Assembly: GCF_900141985.1 (NCBI RefSeq)
Contig: NZ_FQZK01000006.1
Span: 186,001 to 250,000, forward strand
Length of the DNA: 64,000 bases
DNA from: Nocardiopsis flavescens
Lineage (GTDB): Bacteria > Actinomycetota > Actinomycetes > Streptosporangiales > Streptosporangiaceae
Direction: 5' to 3'
The translations under genes were made by a program, and so were the position numbers. Position 1 is the stretch's first letter, and every line of letters begins with the position of its first letter. Positions 1 through 9,056 of this stretch are shown here, in pieces. Under the pieces are notes generated by a model. It made no database searches and had not been told where the DNA came from. It saw only the letters and a program-made list of their open reading frames with translations.

Positions 1-2
1 CC

Positions 3-785
3 TCGCGGCCCGGTGGGGGCGCCTTCCCGCCGGTTCCGGCGCTGCACGCCACCGGCCTGCGCCGCTCGTTCGGCGGGACGGTCGCCGTGGACGGCGTGGA
101 CCTCCTGGTCCCCGCCGGGTCGTTCTTCGGTGTCGTGGGCCCCAACGGGGCGGGCAAGTCCACGTCTCTGCTGATGGCGGTGGGGCTGCTGCGGCCCGAC
201 GCGGGCACCGCGCGCATCTTCGGCGTCGACGTGTGGGCCGATCCCGTCCGCGCGAAGCGCATGGTCGGGGTGCTGCCGGACGGCCTGGCGCTGCCCGAGC
301 GCCTCACCGGGCGGGAACTGCTGCACTACCTGGGGCGGCTCGACGGACTGGACGGGGCGTCGGCGGCGCGGCGCGCGGACGACCTGCTGCGCCTGTTCGG
401 CCTGGACGGCACCGGGCGGACCGCGGTGGGCGAGTACTCCACCGGGATGCGCAAGAAGATCGGCCTGGCGACGGCCCTGCTGAACGCACCGCGGCTGCTG
501 GTCCTGGACGAGCCGTTCGAGGCGGTCGACCCGGTGTCCGGGGCCGTCATCCGCGGACTGCTCGAACGGTTCGTCGCCGACGGCGGCTCGGTGGTGCTGT
601 CCAGCCACTCGATGTCCCTGGTGGAGGAGCTGTGCGACCGGGTCGCGGTGATCGTCGCGGGGCGCACCGCACGGGAGGGGACCCTGGACGAGGTGCGCCG
701 GGGGGAGAGCCTGCACGACGCGTTCGCCGGGCTGCTGGGCGCGTCGACGGCGAACGTGGAGATGCCCGCGTGGCTGCGCCGCTGA
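3..785 (+). CDS. ABC transporter ATP-binding protein (5' end cut by the window)
   Basis: Nucleotide-binding subunit of an ABC transporter; it would hydrolyse ATP at the cytoplasmic face to drive the permease encoded next. The reading frame is open to the left edge. The residues before the first in-window GTG (87) fit the usual start of such domains (ALHATGLRRSFGG), so the true start lies upstream. Visible motifs are Walker A GPNGAGKS (near 107-170), signature YSTGMRKK, Walker B LLVLDEP and H-loop LSSHSM. The stop overlaps the start of the permease gene by 16 bp, indicating translational coupling. The substrate cannot be read from sequence. The gene converges on the lanthipeptide locus and may not belong to it. 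Confidence 0.9.
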   Translation, partial: SRPGGGAFPPVPALHATGLRRSFGGTVAVDGVDLLVPAGSFFGVVGPNGAGKSTSLLMAVGLLRPDAGTARIFGVDVWADPVRAKRMVGVLPDGLALPERLTGRELLHYLGRLDGLDGASAARRADDLLRLFGLDGTGRTAVGEYSTGMRKKIGLATALLNAPRLLVLDEPFEAVDPVSGAVIRGLLERFVADGGSVVLSSHSMSLVEELCDRVAVIVAGRTAREGTLDEVRRGESLHDAFAGLLGASTANVEMPAWLRR

Positions 786-2602
786 TCGCGATGCGGTGGC
801 GGCTGCTGGGCCGCTCGCTGCGCGGGGCCCGGGCGGCCTGGGTCGCCGCCCTGTCCCTGGCCGGGCTCGGGTGCGCCGCCGTCGCGGCCGTGCTCGCCGC
901 GGACGCCTCGCACAGCGGGCGCACGGGTCTGGCGGTGGCCTTCGCCGTCTGGGGCGCGGGGTGGCTGGTCGTGCCCCTGGTCGGCATCGGCGGGCGCGAC
1001 GCGCTGAAACCGGAGCACTTCGCCCGCCACGGGCTGACGCACCGGCGGCTCTCGGCGGGGCTGCTGGGCGCGTCGATGGTCGGCGCCGGGTTCGCGGTCA
1101 CGGTGCTGTTCTTCGGAACCCTGGCGGTCGCCGCGGCACCGCTGGGCCCGGCGGCCCTGGCCGTCGCGGTCGCCGCCGCGGTGCTCACCGCGGTCGTGGC
1201 ACTGCTGGGTTCCAAGATCGTCGCCGCGACGCTGGCCGAGACCATGCACACGCGCACGGGGGCGGTCCTGGCGTCACTGCCGTGGGCGGTGGTGGCGGCC
1301 GCGGCCTCCAACGGCGCGGTCCTGCTCGTGGCGGTGGGGCGGTCGGGGTTCCTGGGCGGGCGGTGGCCGGCGTGGCTCGACGGCGGGGTGCGGTCGGTCC
1401 CCTCAGGCTGGGGTGTGGGCGCGGTGGAGGCCGCGGGGCGGGGCGACGTGCTCGGCGCGCTCGCCTGGGTGCTCGCCCTGGCGGGGCTGGGCCTGGCGCT
1501 GTTCTCGGGGTGGGCCCGCTTCACGCGCCGCCGGTCGTCCGGCCCGGTGGGCCGGACCCGGCACGCTCGTGCGCTGCCGGTACCGGCGTGGGCCGATTCC
1601 CTCGCCGGGGGCGCACTGGTGAAGGAGTCGCGGGCGTGGGCCCGGGACCCGCTGCGGCTCTACCACTGGTTCTTCGCCCTCTGGTTCGCGCTCGTGTACT
1701 GCGCGATCCCCGTCCTGGCCGGGACCACGGCCTATCTGCCGTGGGCCGGTGTCGTCTTCGGCATCCTGGCCGCCGCCGGGGCGGCGAACCTGTACGGCAT
1801 CGACGGCACGGCCCTGTGGCTCACCCTGATGCGCCCGGGACGCGAACGCGCCGACGTGCGCGCCCGGCAGGCGGCGTGGCTTCTGACAACGGCACCGGTG
1901 GCGATCGCCCTGACCGGTGCCGGACTGGCCCTGGACGGGCCGTCCGTGATGGCGGCGTGGGTGGTCCCCGTCCTGGTCGTCGTGCTCGGGGCGGGCGCGG
2001 GACTGGTGGTGGCGATCTCGGTGCGGGCTCCCGTGGCCGTGCCCGACGCGCACCGGCGCACCACCCCGGCCGAGGACGCGGGGAACACGGTGGGGCTCGT
2101 CTGGGCGGTGATCGGCCTGCTGGCCGCCGCGGTGGCCCCCTCCCTGGCGCTCACCGCCGCGGGGGTGCTGGGCTGGCCGCCGGGGGCGGGGGCCGGCCTG
2201 GTGTGCGCGGCCGTCACCGCCGTCGCCGCGTGGTGGGGACCGGGACGGCTCGCGGCGCGCCGCCTGGAACGGCGCGGCCCCGAGCTGCTCGACCGGCTCG
2301 CAGGGCGCGCGCCCTCGCGGACCGCCGCGCGGACCGCCGCCCCCGATCCCCGGAGCGATACGGCCCGCGTCGCCCTCGGGCTGTCCCTGGGGGCCGGGTG
2401 GACGCCGATCGCGATGGGCGTCCTGTCCCTGGTCACCGTGGCCGACGGGTCGCCGTCGTCGACCGCGTGGACCCTTCCGGCACGGCTGCCCGCACGCTGG
2501 GCGGTCCTGTGCGCCCTCTGCCTGATCGCGGTGGGCGTGTTCGTCTACGCCCGAGCCGGTCGTCTCGTGTGGTCCCGGATCCGGTCGCGGCCGGATCGGT
2601 GA
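770..2602 (+). CDS. ABC transporter permease, large membrane subunit
   Basis: Integral membrane partner of the preceding ATPase, about 610 aa with many hydrophobic segments rich in Ala, Val and Leu. The GTG at 770 was chosen because a GGAG lies 8 bp upstream and it overlaps the ATPase stop; ATG 791 is the alternative. No known family motif is recognised beyond the membrane pattern. The downstream 200 bp (2603-2815) hold no gene and separate it from the convergent lanT side. Function as an exporter or drug/peptide efflux pump is inference only. Confidence 0.78.
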   Translation: MAAPLIAMRWRLLGRSLRGARAAWVAALSLAGLGCAAVAAVLAADASHSGRTGLAVAFAVWGAGWLVVPLVGIGGRDALKPEHFARHGLTHRRLSAGLLGASMVGAGFAVTVLFFGTLAVAAAPLGPAALAVAVAAAVLTAVVALLGSKIVAATLAETMHTRTGAVLASLPWAVVAAAASNGAVLLVAVGRSGFLGGRWPAWLDGGVRSVPSGWGVGAVEAAGRGDVLGALAWVLALAGLGLALFSGWARFTRRRSSGPVGRTRHARALPVPAWADSLAGGALVKESRAWARDPLRLYHWFFALWFALVYCAIPVLAGTTAYLPWAGVVFGILAAAGAANLYGIDGTALWLTLMRPGRERADVRARQAAWLLTTAPVAIALTGAGLALDGPSVMAAWVVPVLVVVLGAGAGLVVAISVRAPVAVPDAHRRTTPAEDAGNTVGLVWAVIGLLAAAVAPSLALTAAGVLGWPPGAGAGLVCAAVTAVAAWWGPGRLAARRLERRGPELLDRLAGRAPSRTAARTAAPDPRSDTARVALGLSLGAGWTPIAMGVLSLVTVADGSPSSTAWTLPARLPARWAVLCALCLIAVGVFVYARAGRLVWSRIRSRPDR

Positions 2603-2815
2603 CCGGGCCGCAACGCGGGCGCGGTGCGGCCCGCGTGCGGGGGCCGGGCGGGCATCCTGCACCAGGTCGGCGTCGAGTGCCCGGCCCGGGTGATCGAGGT
2701 GCGCCGCCCCCGACACCGCGGCCGGGGTCGCCGGGTCCCCTGTACGGCGGCGTCCGCCCGCACGCACGCGCGGGAGGGCCGGGCCCCTCCGGACCCGGCC
2801 CCCTCCACCCGCCTC

Positions 2816-2995
2816 CTAGCGCTTGAGCCGGCGGGTCCGCTGCGCCGAGGCGCCCAGGACGATGATCATGCCCGCCGCACCGATGACCGCCGCGGCGCCC
2901 GTGTTGTCGTGGACCACGAACGTGATCAGCGCACTGGCGCCGCAGACGACCGCACACGTCCAGAGCAGGTATTCCATGGCCTGTGACCGCTGCAT
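2816..2995 (-). CDS. Small two-TM membrane protein downstream of LanT (candidate immunity protein)
   Basis: A 59-aa protein starting MQRSQAMEYLLW and ending RTRRLKR. It has a strong Shine-Dalgarno (AAGGAGG, 5 bp before the ATG). Two hydrophobic stretches (about residues 8-28 and 33-50) are joined by a short polar turn (VHDNTG), and the C-terminus is Arg/Lys-rich, so both ends should face the cytoplasm. It lies 49 bp downstream of lanT in the same direction and is probably co-transcribed. Small membrane proteins in this position often give producer immunity in class II lantibiotic clusters. That role here is inference; no homologue is recognised. Confidence 0.72.
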   Translation of the reverse strand: MQRSQAMEYLLWTCAVVCGASALITFVVHDNTGAAAVIGAAGMIIVLGASAQRTRRLKR

Positions 2996-3044
2996 CGTTC
3001 CTCCTTCTCGTTTGCCCTTCGCGTTGCGCGCCCGCTGTCGGGCG

Positions 3045-5189
3045 TCATGCCGTGACGTCGATCTGCGACCTCACCAGCGCCTGGTAGGGGCCCTGACGGC
3101 CGACGAGTTCGTCGTGCCGCCCCGTCTGCACGACCCGCCCCTCCTGGAGAACGACGATGAGATCGGCGTTCATGACGGTGGAGAGGCGGTGCGCGATGAT
3201 GACTCTCGTGCACCGGAGCCCGTCGAGCGTCGCGGCGATCATGGCCTCGGTCACCGTGTCCAGGGAGCTCGTCGCCTCGTCCAGGACCAGCACCCGGGGC
3301 GCCCTGGCCAGGGCCCGCGCGATCGCGATGCGCTGGCGCTGCCCCCCGGACAGGCTCCCTCCCATCTCCCTGACCTGGGTGTGGTAGCCGAGCGGCATCA
3401 CTTCGATGTCCCTGTCGATCTGCGCCTCGCGCGCGGCCCTGCGGACCGTCTCCGGGTCGGCGTCGGGCAGGCCGAAGCGGATGTTGTCGGCGATCGACCT
3501 GTTGCTGAGCGAGATCTCCTGCGGGACGTAGGCCACGTGCCGGTAGAACCAGTCGGCGTCGATCCCGGTCAGGGGGACGCCGTCGTACCTGATCTCCCCG
3601 GCACCCAGGGGGTAGAGGCCCATCAGCAGCTTGCTGAGCGTGCTCTTGCCCGAACCGGTGCTCCCCACGACGGCCACCCGGGAACCGGCCGGGACGTCGA
3701 AGGACACGTCCTCCAGGACGGGCACCCGGGAGCCGGGGTAGGCGAATCCCACCCCGCGCAGGGAGATCTCCCCGGTGAGGGGCGGTTTCGCGTCGCCGGG
3801 CATCTCCTCGCCCGCGGGCTGGTTGAGGATGTCCCCGACCCGTTCCACCTGGGCGTTGGCCGTGATCAGCTGGGTGAAGGCGCCGGAGAGGGACGTCACG
3901 GTGCCCAGGAGGGTCGCGGTGAGGGTCTGCACGGCCACCGCCGAGCCCAGGTCCAGCCTCCCCTCGTGCACGAGCCACAGCCCCGTGACCAGGACGGCCA
4001 GGGGGCCGAACACCTGGAACGCCGAGTACCCGCTGGAGGCCGCGCCCTGGACGATGATGCGCTTCCAGGTCTGTTTCATGGCCCCGGCGTAGACCGTGCG
4101 CCAGGTGTCGAGGAAGGGGCCCGTCATCCCCGACACCTTCAGCGTCTCGATCGAGTTCATGGCCTCCATCTGGATACCGGTGGACTCGGCGCCGGCGCTG
4201 ATCTCGCGGTCGACCACCGTCCGGATCGGGCGGTAGGAGACCACGGCGATCGCGACCATGCAGAGGAAGACCGCCAGGGCCACGGCTCCCAGGAGCGGGG
4301 AGCGGTGGAAGATGTAGCCGAAGACGACGACCAGGCCGCCCACGTCGAGGACGACCGTCATCGCCTGGCCCGAGAGCATGTCGCGCACCGAGGCGATGCT
4401 CGCCAGCCGGTACATGAGCTCCCCCTGGGAACGGCCGGCGAAGTACCTGTAGGGCAGGGTCAGGAGCCGGCCGAAGGCCTTGCCCATCATCTCCTCGCCG
4501 AGGCTTCTGACGACCGACGCCAGGAACACGCTCCGCAGGAAGGAGACGAGGTAGTAGAGCACCAGGGGCAGCAGCAGCATCGCCAGCAGCGGCCCCACGG
4601 GCGCATGCGCGAAATACGCCTCGTGGCCGTTGATCGCGGCCTGGACCCCGAGGGGCACGCACAGCATGAACGCGTGGAGCAGCAGCGACAGCCCGAAGAC
4701 CCGGGCGAGGGTGGGGCCGGCGCCCCGCAGCGACCGGAGGAACTCCCACCACACGCTCGGGTCCCGGTGGACGACCGGGCGGTAGGCGTCGGTGGGCCCG
4801 GCCTCGATCACGATCCCGCTGTAGTGGCTCTCGAACTCCCGTATCGGGTACCTGCGGCGCCCGGAGGCGGGGTCCACCACGGTGACCGTGCTGTCCGTGA
4901 CCTCCTCCACGACCACCAGGTGGTTGTCGTTCCAGTGGGCCACGAGCGGGAGCCGGAGCTCGCCCAGCTTGTCCGTGCCGGCGCGGAACGACCGCACCCG
5001 CATGCCGTACCCGCGCAGGATCGAGGCGACCTCCCGGAGTGAGAGGCCGTCGCGCCCCGTCTCGTGGTCGCGCCGCAGCCGCGCCACCGTCCCCCGGGAG
5101 CCGTAAGCCGACAGCACCATCGCGACGCAGCACAGACCGCACTCGGTGCGGGTGAGCTGCTGTACTTCCCGTACACGCCGTGTACGCAT
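3045..5189 (-). CDS. lanT: Peptidase-containing ABC exporter for lanthipeptides (LanT/PCAT)
   Basis: Cleaves leader peptides and exports the mature lanthipeptides across the membrane. Domains: N-terminal C39 Cys peptidase (about 1-135) with oxyanion Gln11, catalytic Cys17 (TECG), His90 (NDNH) and Asp106 (VVDPASG), at the spacing known from ComA-type peptidases; then a six-helix membrane domain; then an ATPase with GSTGSGKS, LSGGQRQR and VLVLDEATS. ATG 5189 is preferred over GTG 5207 because GGAG lies 7 bp before it; this gives 714 aa. It is the only intact exporter with a peptidase in the locus, so it probably serves several precursors. GG or AG at the ends of the precursor leaders fits its specificity. 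It lies downstream of the first lanM. Confidence 0.95.
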   Translation of the reverse strand: MRTRRVREVQQLTRTECGLCCVAMVLSAYGSRGTVARLRRDHETGRDGLSLREVASILRGYGMRVRSFRAGTDKLGELRLPLVAHWNDNHLVVVEEVTDSTVTVVDPASGRRRYPIREFESHYSGIVIEAGPTDAYRPVVHRDPSVWWEFLRSLRGAGPTLARVFGLSLLLHAFMLCVPLGVQAAINGHEAYFAHAPVGPLLAMLLLPLVLYYLVSFLRSVFLASVVRSLGEEMMGKAFGRLLTLPYRYFAGRSQGELMYRLASIASVRDMLSGQAMTVVLDVGGLVVVFGYIFHRSPLLGAVALAVFLCMVAIAVVSYRPIRTVVDREISAGAESTGIQMEAMNSIETLKVSGMTGPFLDTWRTVYAGAMKQTWKRIIVQGAASSGYSAFQVFGPLAVLVTGLWLVHEGRLDLGSAVAVQTLTATLLGTVTSLSGAFTQLITANAQVERVGDILNQPAGEEMPGDAKPPLTGEISLRGVGFAYPGSRVPVLEDVSFDVPAGSRVAVVGSTGSGKSTLSKLLMGLYPLGAGEIRYDGVPLTGIDADWFYRHVAYVPQEISLSNRSIADNIRFGLPDADPETVRRAAREAQIDRDIEVMPLGYHTQVREMGGSLSGGQRQRIAIARALARAPRVLVLDEATSSLDTVTEAMIAATLDGLRCTRVIIAHRLSTVMNADLIVVLQEGRVVQTGRHDELVGRQGPYQALVRSQIDVTA

Positions 5190-5352
5190 CGGCGCACTCC
5201 ACTTCACAGAGAAAGGCCGGCGGCCGCGGGGCGGCCGGCTCCGTACCCGGACGAGGGCCCGCGCCCGTCCGCGGGGCCCTCCTCCGCTCGGTCCCGTGCG
5301 GTTCCCCCCGCGGCCCTGCGCGGGAGGAGCGCACGTTCCGGGCGTCCGCGGC

Positions 5353-8352
5353 TCATGCGAGGCGCACGATCGACGGGTAGGCCCGGGGGTCCAGGTGGCG
5401 CAGGACGGACCAGAGCAGGCCGGACTGCCCGAGCATGATGCCGTGGCTGTAGGCGTACTTCGTGTCCGCCCTCTCGGAGTAGCGCTCCACCACCTCGGCG
5501 AACAGCCGGGGGTAGAGGTCCGCGGCGCCGTCGCCGAACAGCCCCGGGGCCGTCTCCTGCGCCAGCAGGACGGTCTCCAGGCTGCCCAGGTCGCCGTGGC
5601 AGTAGGTGGGGTTGTTGCCGAAGCCGCGGCCGGCGGTCAGCTCGGCCAGGCGGCCCAGGGCCTCCTCGGGGAAGAGCCCGGGGGCGTGCCGGTTCACCTC
5701 CAGGGCGCCCATGAGGATGCCCGGCGCACCGTGGCACCACGCGTAGGAGTAGTCGGACTCCCCCCAGACCCGGGGCCAGTCCCGGTCCCGTCCGGTCCGG
5801 GCGTCGCGGACCGCCTCGGCCATGCGGGTGGCCGACGCGAGGGCCTCGCGGTCACCGAAGGCGGCGGCGTATTCGAGGAGCTTCGCGGCGATCCCCATGT
5901 CCCCGTGCGCGTAGCCGGTGTAACCGGTGACCCGCCCCTCGCCCCCGCCGCTCTCGCGCACGCCCTTCATCACATGGTCCGCGAAGAAGGCGGCCGCCCT
6001 CCCGGTGAGCTCGCGCTCCTCCCCGTCGGCGGCGTCGCGGTGCAGGGAGAGGCAGACGGCCAGGGTGCCCGCCGAGCCGGTGACGAAGTCGTACAGGTTC
6101 GGCGTCGCCATGTCCGACACGAGCGCCCGGGCCAGCCGGCCGGCGCCCGGCCCGCCGCCGCCCAGCAGGCGTCTGGCGGTGGCGACGGCGTAGGCGATGC
6201 CGTCCGGTCCGCACATGCCGACGACCGTGCCGCCCAGGGCGCCCAGCGACCCGCCGAGCAGCAGTGCTTCGAGCGGTTCCACGACCTTCAGGGCCGCGGC
6301 GCGGAAGCGCTCCTGCCCGGTCTCCCGGGCCAGCCCGGCCAGGGCCAGGGCGATCCCCGGCATACCGGTGTAGAAGTCGAACCCCGACGCCCCGGGGGTC
6401 CACTCCTCGCCCTCGGGGGCCGCCACCTGGGGGCCGATCCACACCGCGGGGTGCCGGGGGTCGGAGCCCTCGACCATGGCGTCGACGAGCAGGTCACCGA
6501 TGCGGACGGCCTCGTCGAGGAACCGCGGCCGGTCCGCCCGGGCGGGGGCGGTGCGGCCCGAGGGGCGCCAGGAGAACCCGGTCACGTCGTCGGACAGGGG
6601 GAGTTTGGCGACGAAGGAGAGGTCCACCAGGGCCGCCTGCCGGTCGATGGCCCTGCCGTCCAGTCCGGCGATCCGCGCCCGGACGGCGTCCAGGCCGGAC
6701 TCGTCGAAGGCCTCCTCCAGGACGACCCGTCCGTCCCCCGCCAGCAGCGCCCGGGAGTCCGCGGAGTAGTGGAAGTAGGGGACGTCCCCCTCGGCGAGCT
6801 GGCGCGCCTCGTCCTCCGCGATCTCGTACGCGCCCCGGGCCCTCAGGAAGACCCGGGAGAGCAGGGCTTCGCGGATCAGCGGGTCGGTCACCGCGTCGGG
6901 GTGCGTGACCATGCTCAGGAGCTGGCTGTAGAACACCGTGGGCTGGTGGAGGAAGCGGAAGGAGGCCTTTCCCAGGTGTTCCCCGACCACGCCCGCGACC
7001 GTCTCCTTGTGCGAGGCCGCGTATTCCAGGACGCGCCGCAGCTCGCTTTTGACGGCGTCCCGCTGCTCCCGCAGGGGGAGGTCCGCCGCCCTGGCCACCG
7101 AGAGGTTCGCGGTGGAGTTGGCGGACGTCCCGCGGACGAGTTCGACGAACATGTCGTCGCGCCCGGGGTTGCGGAACTGCAGGCTCTTGTAGGGCGCCTC
7201 CTGCCCCGGGTCGTAGCCGATGACCCCGACGTCCATGCCGACCTCCCCGGGCCCGGCCCTCCTCATGGTGAAGGGGAGCACGCCGATGCCGGTGACGGAC
7301 TCTCCGAGCAGGGCGTGCGCCTCCGCCGTCGCGGACCGGTCGGCGTCCTGCCCCCGCGCGGCGAGCCTCGGCGTCAGGAGCGTCTCGGTGTCGACGACCA
7401 CCGGGCCCCCGGCGCACGTCACCACGTTCTCGAAGTGGATGTCGATGGCCTTGACCAGGTACAGGATGCCCAGCAGCCGACCGATCCGGACGAAGTACCC
7501 GGCCGAACCGGAACGGGGCTCGCCCGCCCGGACGTACTCCACGAAGCCCTCGTCGCCGCAGGGGAGCACACGCACCGTGGGAAGGCTCGGCCCCAGCCGT
7601 TCGTTGAACCATTCCACGATGGCGTTGAACCCTGTCTCGGATTCCAGCGGGCGCGGCTTGTAGAGCACTCTGGCGCCGTCGGAGAAGACGACCTGGGCGA
7701 CGGACCTGCCGCCGTTGTGCATGTCCCCCTGGCCCGCCAGTACGGTGGCCACCCGGACCCCGGCCGTGACGCCGGGGAGCGCGTCCAGCCCGGCCCGGTG
7801 GGTTTCGATGCGGGACAGGATGTGCCGCAGCCCGGCCCCGGCGTTGCGCACCCGGTCGCGCGCCGACCGGAACGCGCGCGGATAGCGCGACAGGAGCCGG
7901 CGGTGGCCTTCGGCGCTGTTCGTCCACTCCCGGAAGCTCCGGTAGCGCTCCTGCGGGGACCCGCCCCGGAGCAGCCCCGCCGACCTCCTCAGGAACAGCT
8001 CCCGGAGGAGGGTGCGCACCAGGAGTTCCGCCACGGCCGGGACCTGCGCCGCGACGAAGTCCTCGAAGGCCGTGTTGTCCCCGTCGAGGCAGGTGGAACC
8101 GCGCACGTCCGCCTCCAGGTCGCGCGACCAGGCCAGCACGTGGTGCCGGAAGTAGTCGACGAGCCGGCCGTCGGGGTCGCGGCCGGGATCGTAGGGGCCG
8201 GGGCCGGGGAACTCCTCCTCGGAGCACTCCTCGAAGGAGGTCTCCCTGTCTTCGAGCCTGCGTGAAAGGTGGTCCCGCGTCTCCCCGGGGGACAGTTCGG
8301 GAATGTACGTGTCCAGAACCCGCGACACCGCTTCCGGCTCTACTCTGGCCAT
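5353..8352 (-). CDS. lanM: Class II lanthipeptide synthetase LanM (copy 1)
   Basis: Bifunctional enzyme that phosphorylates and eliminates Ser/Thr of a precursor, then forms (methyl)lanthionine rings. The 999-aa length is normal for LanM. The dehydratase half shows GDMHNGG (about 209), YKPRP (231), DIHFENV (304) and DTET (321). The LanC-like half has the zinc ligands Cys873 (WCHG), Cys918 and His919 (YCHG). Start ATG 8352 has AGGAG 8 bp upstream. It lies 124 bp downstream of the alpha-like precursor at 8477-8671 and is followed by lanT, so that precursor is its likely substrate. It is clearly paralogous to the LanM at 17897-20911 (shared N-terminus, CGDEGF, RHLDPR and C-terminal RL) and much less similar to the one at 14665-17493. 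Confidence 0.96.
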   Translation of the reverse strand: MARVEPEAVSRVLDTYIPELSPGETRDHLSRRLEDRETSFEECSEEEFPGPGPYDPGRDPDGRLVDYFRHHVLAWSRDLEADVRGSTCLDGDNTAFEDFVAAQVPAVAELLVRTLLRELFLRRSAGLLRGGSPQERYRSFREWTNSAEGHRRLLSRYPRAFRSARDRVRNAGAGLRHILSRIETHRAGLDALPGVTAGVRVATVLAGQGDMHNGGRSVAQVVFSDGARVLYKPRPLESETGFNAIVEWFNERLGPSLPTVRVLPCGDEGFVEYVRAGEPRSGSAGYFVRIGRLLGILYLVKAIDIHFENVVTCAGGPVVVDTETLLTPRLAARGQDADRSATAEAHALLGESVTGIGVLPFTMRRAGPGEVGMDVGVIGYDPGQEAPYKSLQFRNPGRDDMFVELVRGTSANSTANLSVARAADLPLREQRDAVKSELRRVLEYAASHKETVAGVVGEHLGKASFRFLHQPTVFYSQLLSMVTHPDAVTDPLIREALLSRVFLRARGAYEIAEDEARQLAEGDVPYFHYSADSRALLAGDGRVVLEEAFDESGLDAVRARIAGLDGRAIDRQAALVDLSFVAKLPLSDDVTGFSWRPSGRTAPARADRPRFLDEAVRIGDLLVDAMVEGSDPRHPAVWIGPQVAAPEGEEWTPGASGFDFYTGMPGIALALAGLARETGQERFRAAALKVVEPLEALLLGGSLGALGGTVVGMCGPDGIAYAVATARRLLGGGGPGAGRLARALVSDMATPNLYDFVTGSAGTLAVCLSLHRDAADGEERELTGRAAAFFADHVMKGVRESGGGEGRVTGYTGYAHGDMGIAAKLLEYAAAFGDREALASATRMAEAVRDARTGRDRDWPRVWGESDYSYAWCHGAPGILMGALEVNRHAPGLFPEEALGRLAELTAGRGFGNNPTYCHGDLGSLETVLLAQETAPGLFGDGAADLYPRLFAEVVERYSERADTKYAYSHGIMLGQSGLLWSVLRHLDPRAYPSIVRLA

Positions 8353-8436
8353 TCACCGGCTCCTGTATTCCTTGCCGACCACATCACGCGGAAGAATCCT
8401 TTTCCGGGCGATCCGCTTACTTGAGAACAGGGACGA

Positions 8437-8459
8437 TGCAGGGGCGCACGGCCCCCGCA
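8437..8459 (-). terminator. Weak hairpin between lanA and lanM1 (possible attenuator)
   Basis: Nine-base arms TGCAGGGGC and GCCCCCGCA, with one mismatch, flank the 5-nt loop GCACG between the precursor stop and the lanM start. Such a partial terminator would give more precursor than enzyme transcript. The stem is modest and there is no U-tract, so the role is uncertain. Confidence 0.35.
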
Positions 8460-8476
8460 CCGCGAAGACCGAAAGG

Positions 8477-8671
8477 TCAGCACACGGGACCGGGGACGTT
8501 GCATTCGACGGTGACGGTGCAGAACCGCCCGGTGTTGTTCCGGCTGAGGAGCGCACAGGCGATCAGGGGGTTCGTGATGCTGATCGTGTTGGGGGCGGCG
8601 TCGCCGGCCATGATGTCGTCCATGCTCTGGTCCTGGATCTCCTCGAAAATGCTGGCGTTCATCTCGGACAT
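8477..8671 (-). CDS. lanA: Lanthipeptide precursor, alpha-like with CTVTVEC motif
   Basis: A 64-aa precursor. The leader begins MSEMNASIFEEIQDQSMDDI, sharing the N-x-x-I-x-E-E-I-x-x-Q pattern with three other precursors in the window. It ends at an AG (residues 22-23) suited to C39 cleavage. The core is Thr/Ser/Cys-rich with four Cys, and carries CTVTVEC, the lipid II-binding type motif of mersacidin, lacticin 481 and two-component alpha peptides. An RBS AAGGA lies 8 bp before the ATG. The gene precedes lanM1 and lanT, the usual order for a class II operon. Ring pattern is inferred by family only. A dedicated promoter element lies at 8728-8771. Confidence 0.9.
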   Translation of the reverse strand: MSEMNASIFEEIQDQSMDDIMAGDAAPNTISITNPLIACALLSRNNTGRFCTVTVECNVPGPVC

Positions 8672-8727
8672 GGCGACCGTCCTTCTGCTGGGATTTCCGC
8701 GAAGAGGTGAATCCTCCCGCTCCGAGA

Positions 8728-8771
8728 ATCCTGGCAGCGACCCAAAGGGGAGGCCATTGGACTTTGGGGAG
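8728..8771 (-). promoter_or_regulatory. Conserved lanA promoter element, copy 1
   Basis: On the minus strand: CTCCCCAAAGTCCAATGG (8771-8754), 20 bp, then CAGGAT (8733-8728), 57 bp before the precursor start. The same element, with identical spacing, is found at three other precursor genes. The 18-bp box would sit at or just upstream of -35, as expected for an activator site, and CAGGAT fits a -10 of the form NANNNT. Confidence 0.72.
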
Positions 8772-8876
8772 GGCGACCGCCCCGGCCGGTCCTGCCCGCC
8801 GCGGCCCCGCCCGGGGCGCGCCCGCCGGATGCGTCCGGCGCGCGGCCCCGGGCCCCGCGGGCGGTGGGCCGCGCCC

Positions 8877-9056
8877 TCACGCGTCGTCTTCTCGCAGCCA
8901 GTGCCCGCTACAGGCCTTCTCCTTGTCGTCGCACGGTTGCGCGGGGTCCGTCACCGGGACGGCCCCCTCCCCCGGTCCGGCGACGGCGGGGGAGGCGACC
9001 GATACGGCGAGCGCCGCGGCTACGGCGACGGCGGCGGTGGTTCTGCGGATTCTCAC
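8877..9056 (-). CDS. Small secreted peptide with a Cys pair
   Basis: A 59-aa product from GTG 9056 with a very good RBS (AGGAG, 6 bp). The N-terminus is a textbook Sec signal: MRIRR, a hydrophobic run of Ala/Val, then a probable signal peptidase site after SPAVA (about residue 26). The mature part is about 33 aa, acidic, with two Cys eight residues apart (PCDDKEKAC) and the end SGHWLREDDA. It lies upstream of the alpha-like lanA on the same strand and divergent from the LuxR gene. No family is recognised. It may be a cluster accessory (protection or sensing) or an unrelated exported peptide. Confidence 0.6.
   Translation of the reverse strand: MRIRRTTAAVAVAAALAVSVASPAVAGPGEGAVPVTDPAQPCDDKEKACSGHWLREDDA

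Noticed and set aside
233-790. Long plus-strand frame that extends the permease N-terminus far into the ATPase gene
   Set aside because: It is an Arg/Gly-rich shadow of the ATPase in another frame; the real permease begins at 770 or 791.
2823-8265. Very long plus-strand open frames opposite lanT and lanM1
   Set aside because: High GC makes antisense frames open; their text is low-complexity and lacks domains, while the minus strand has complete enzyme motifs.
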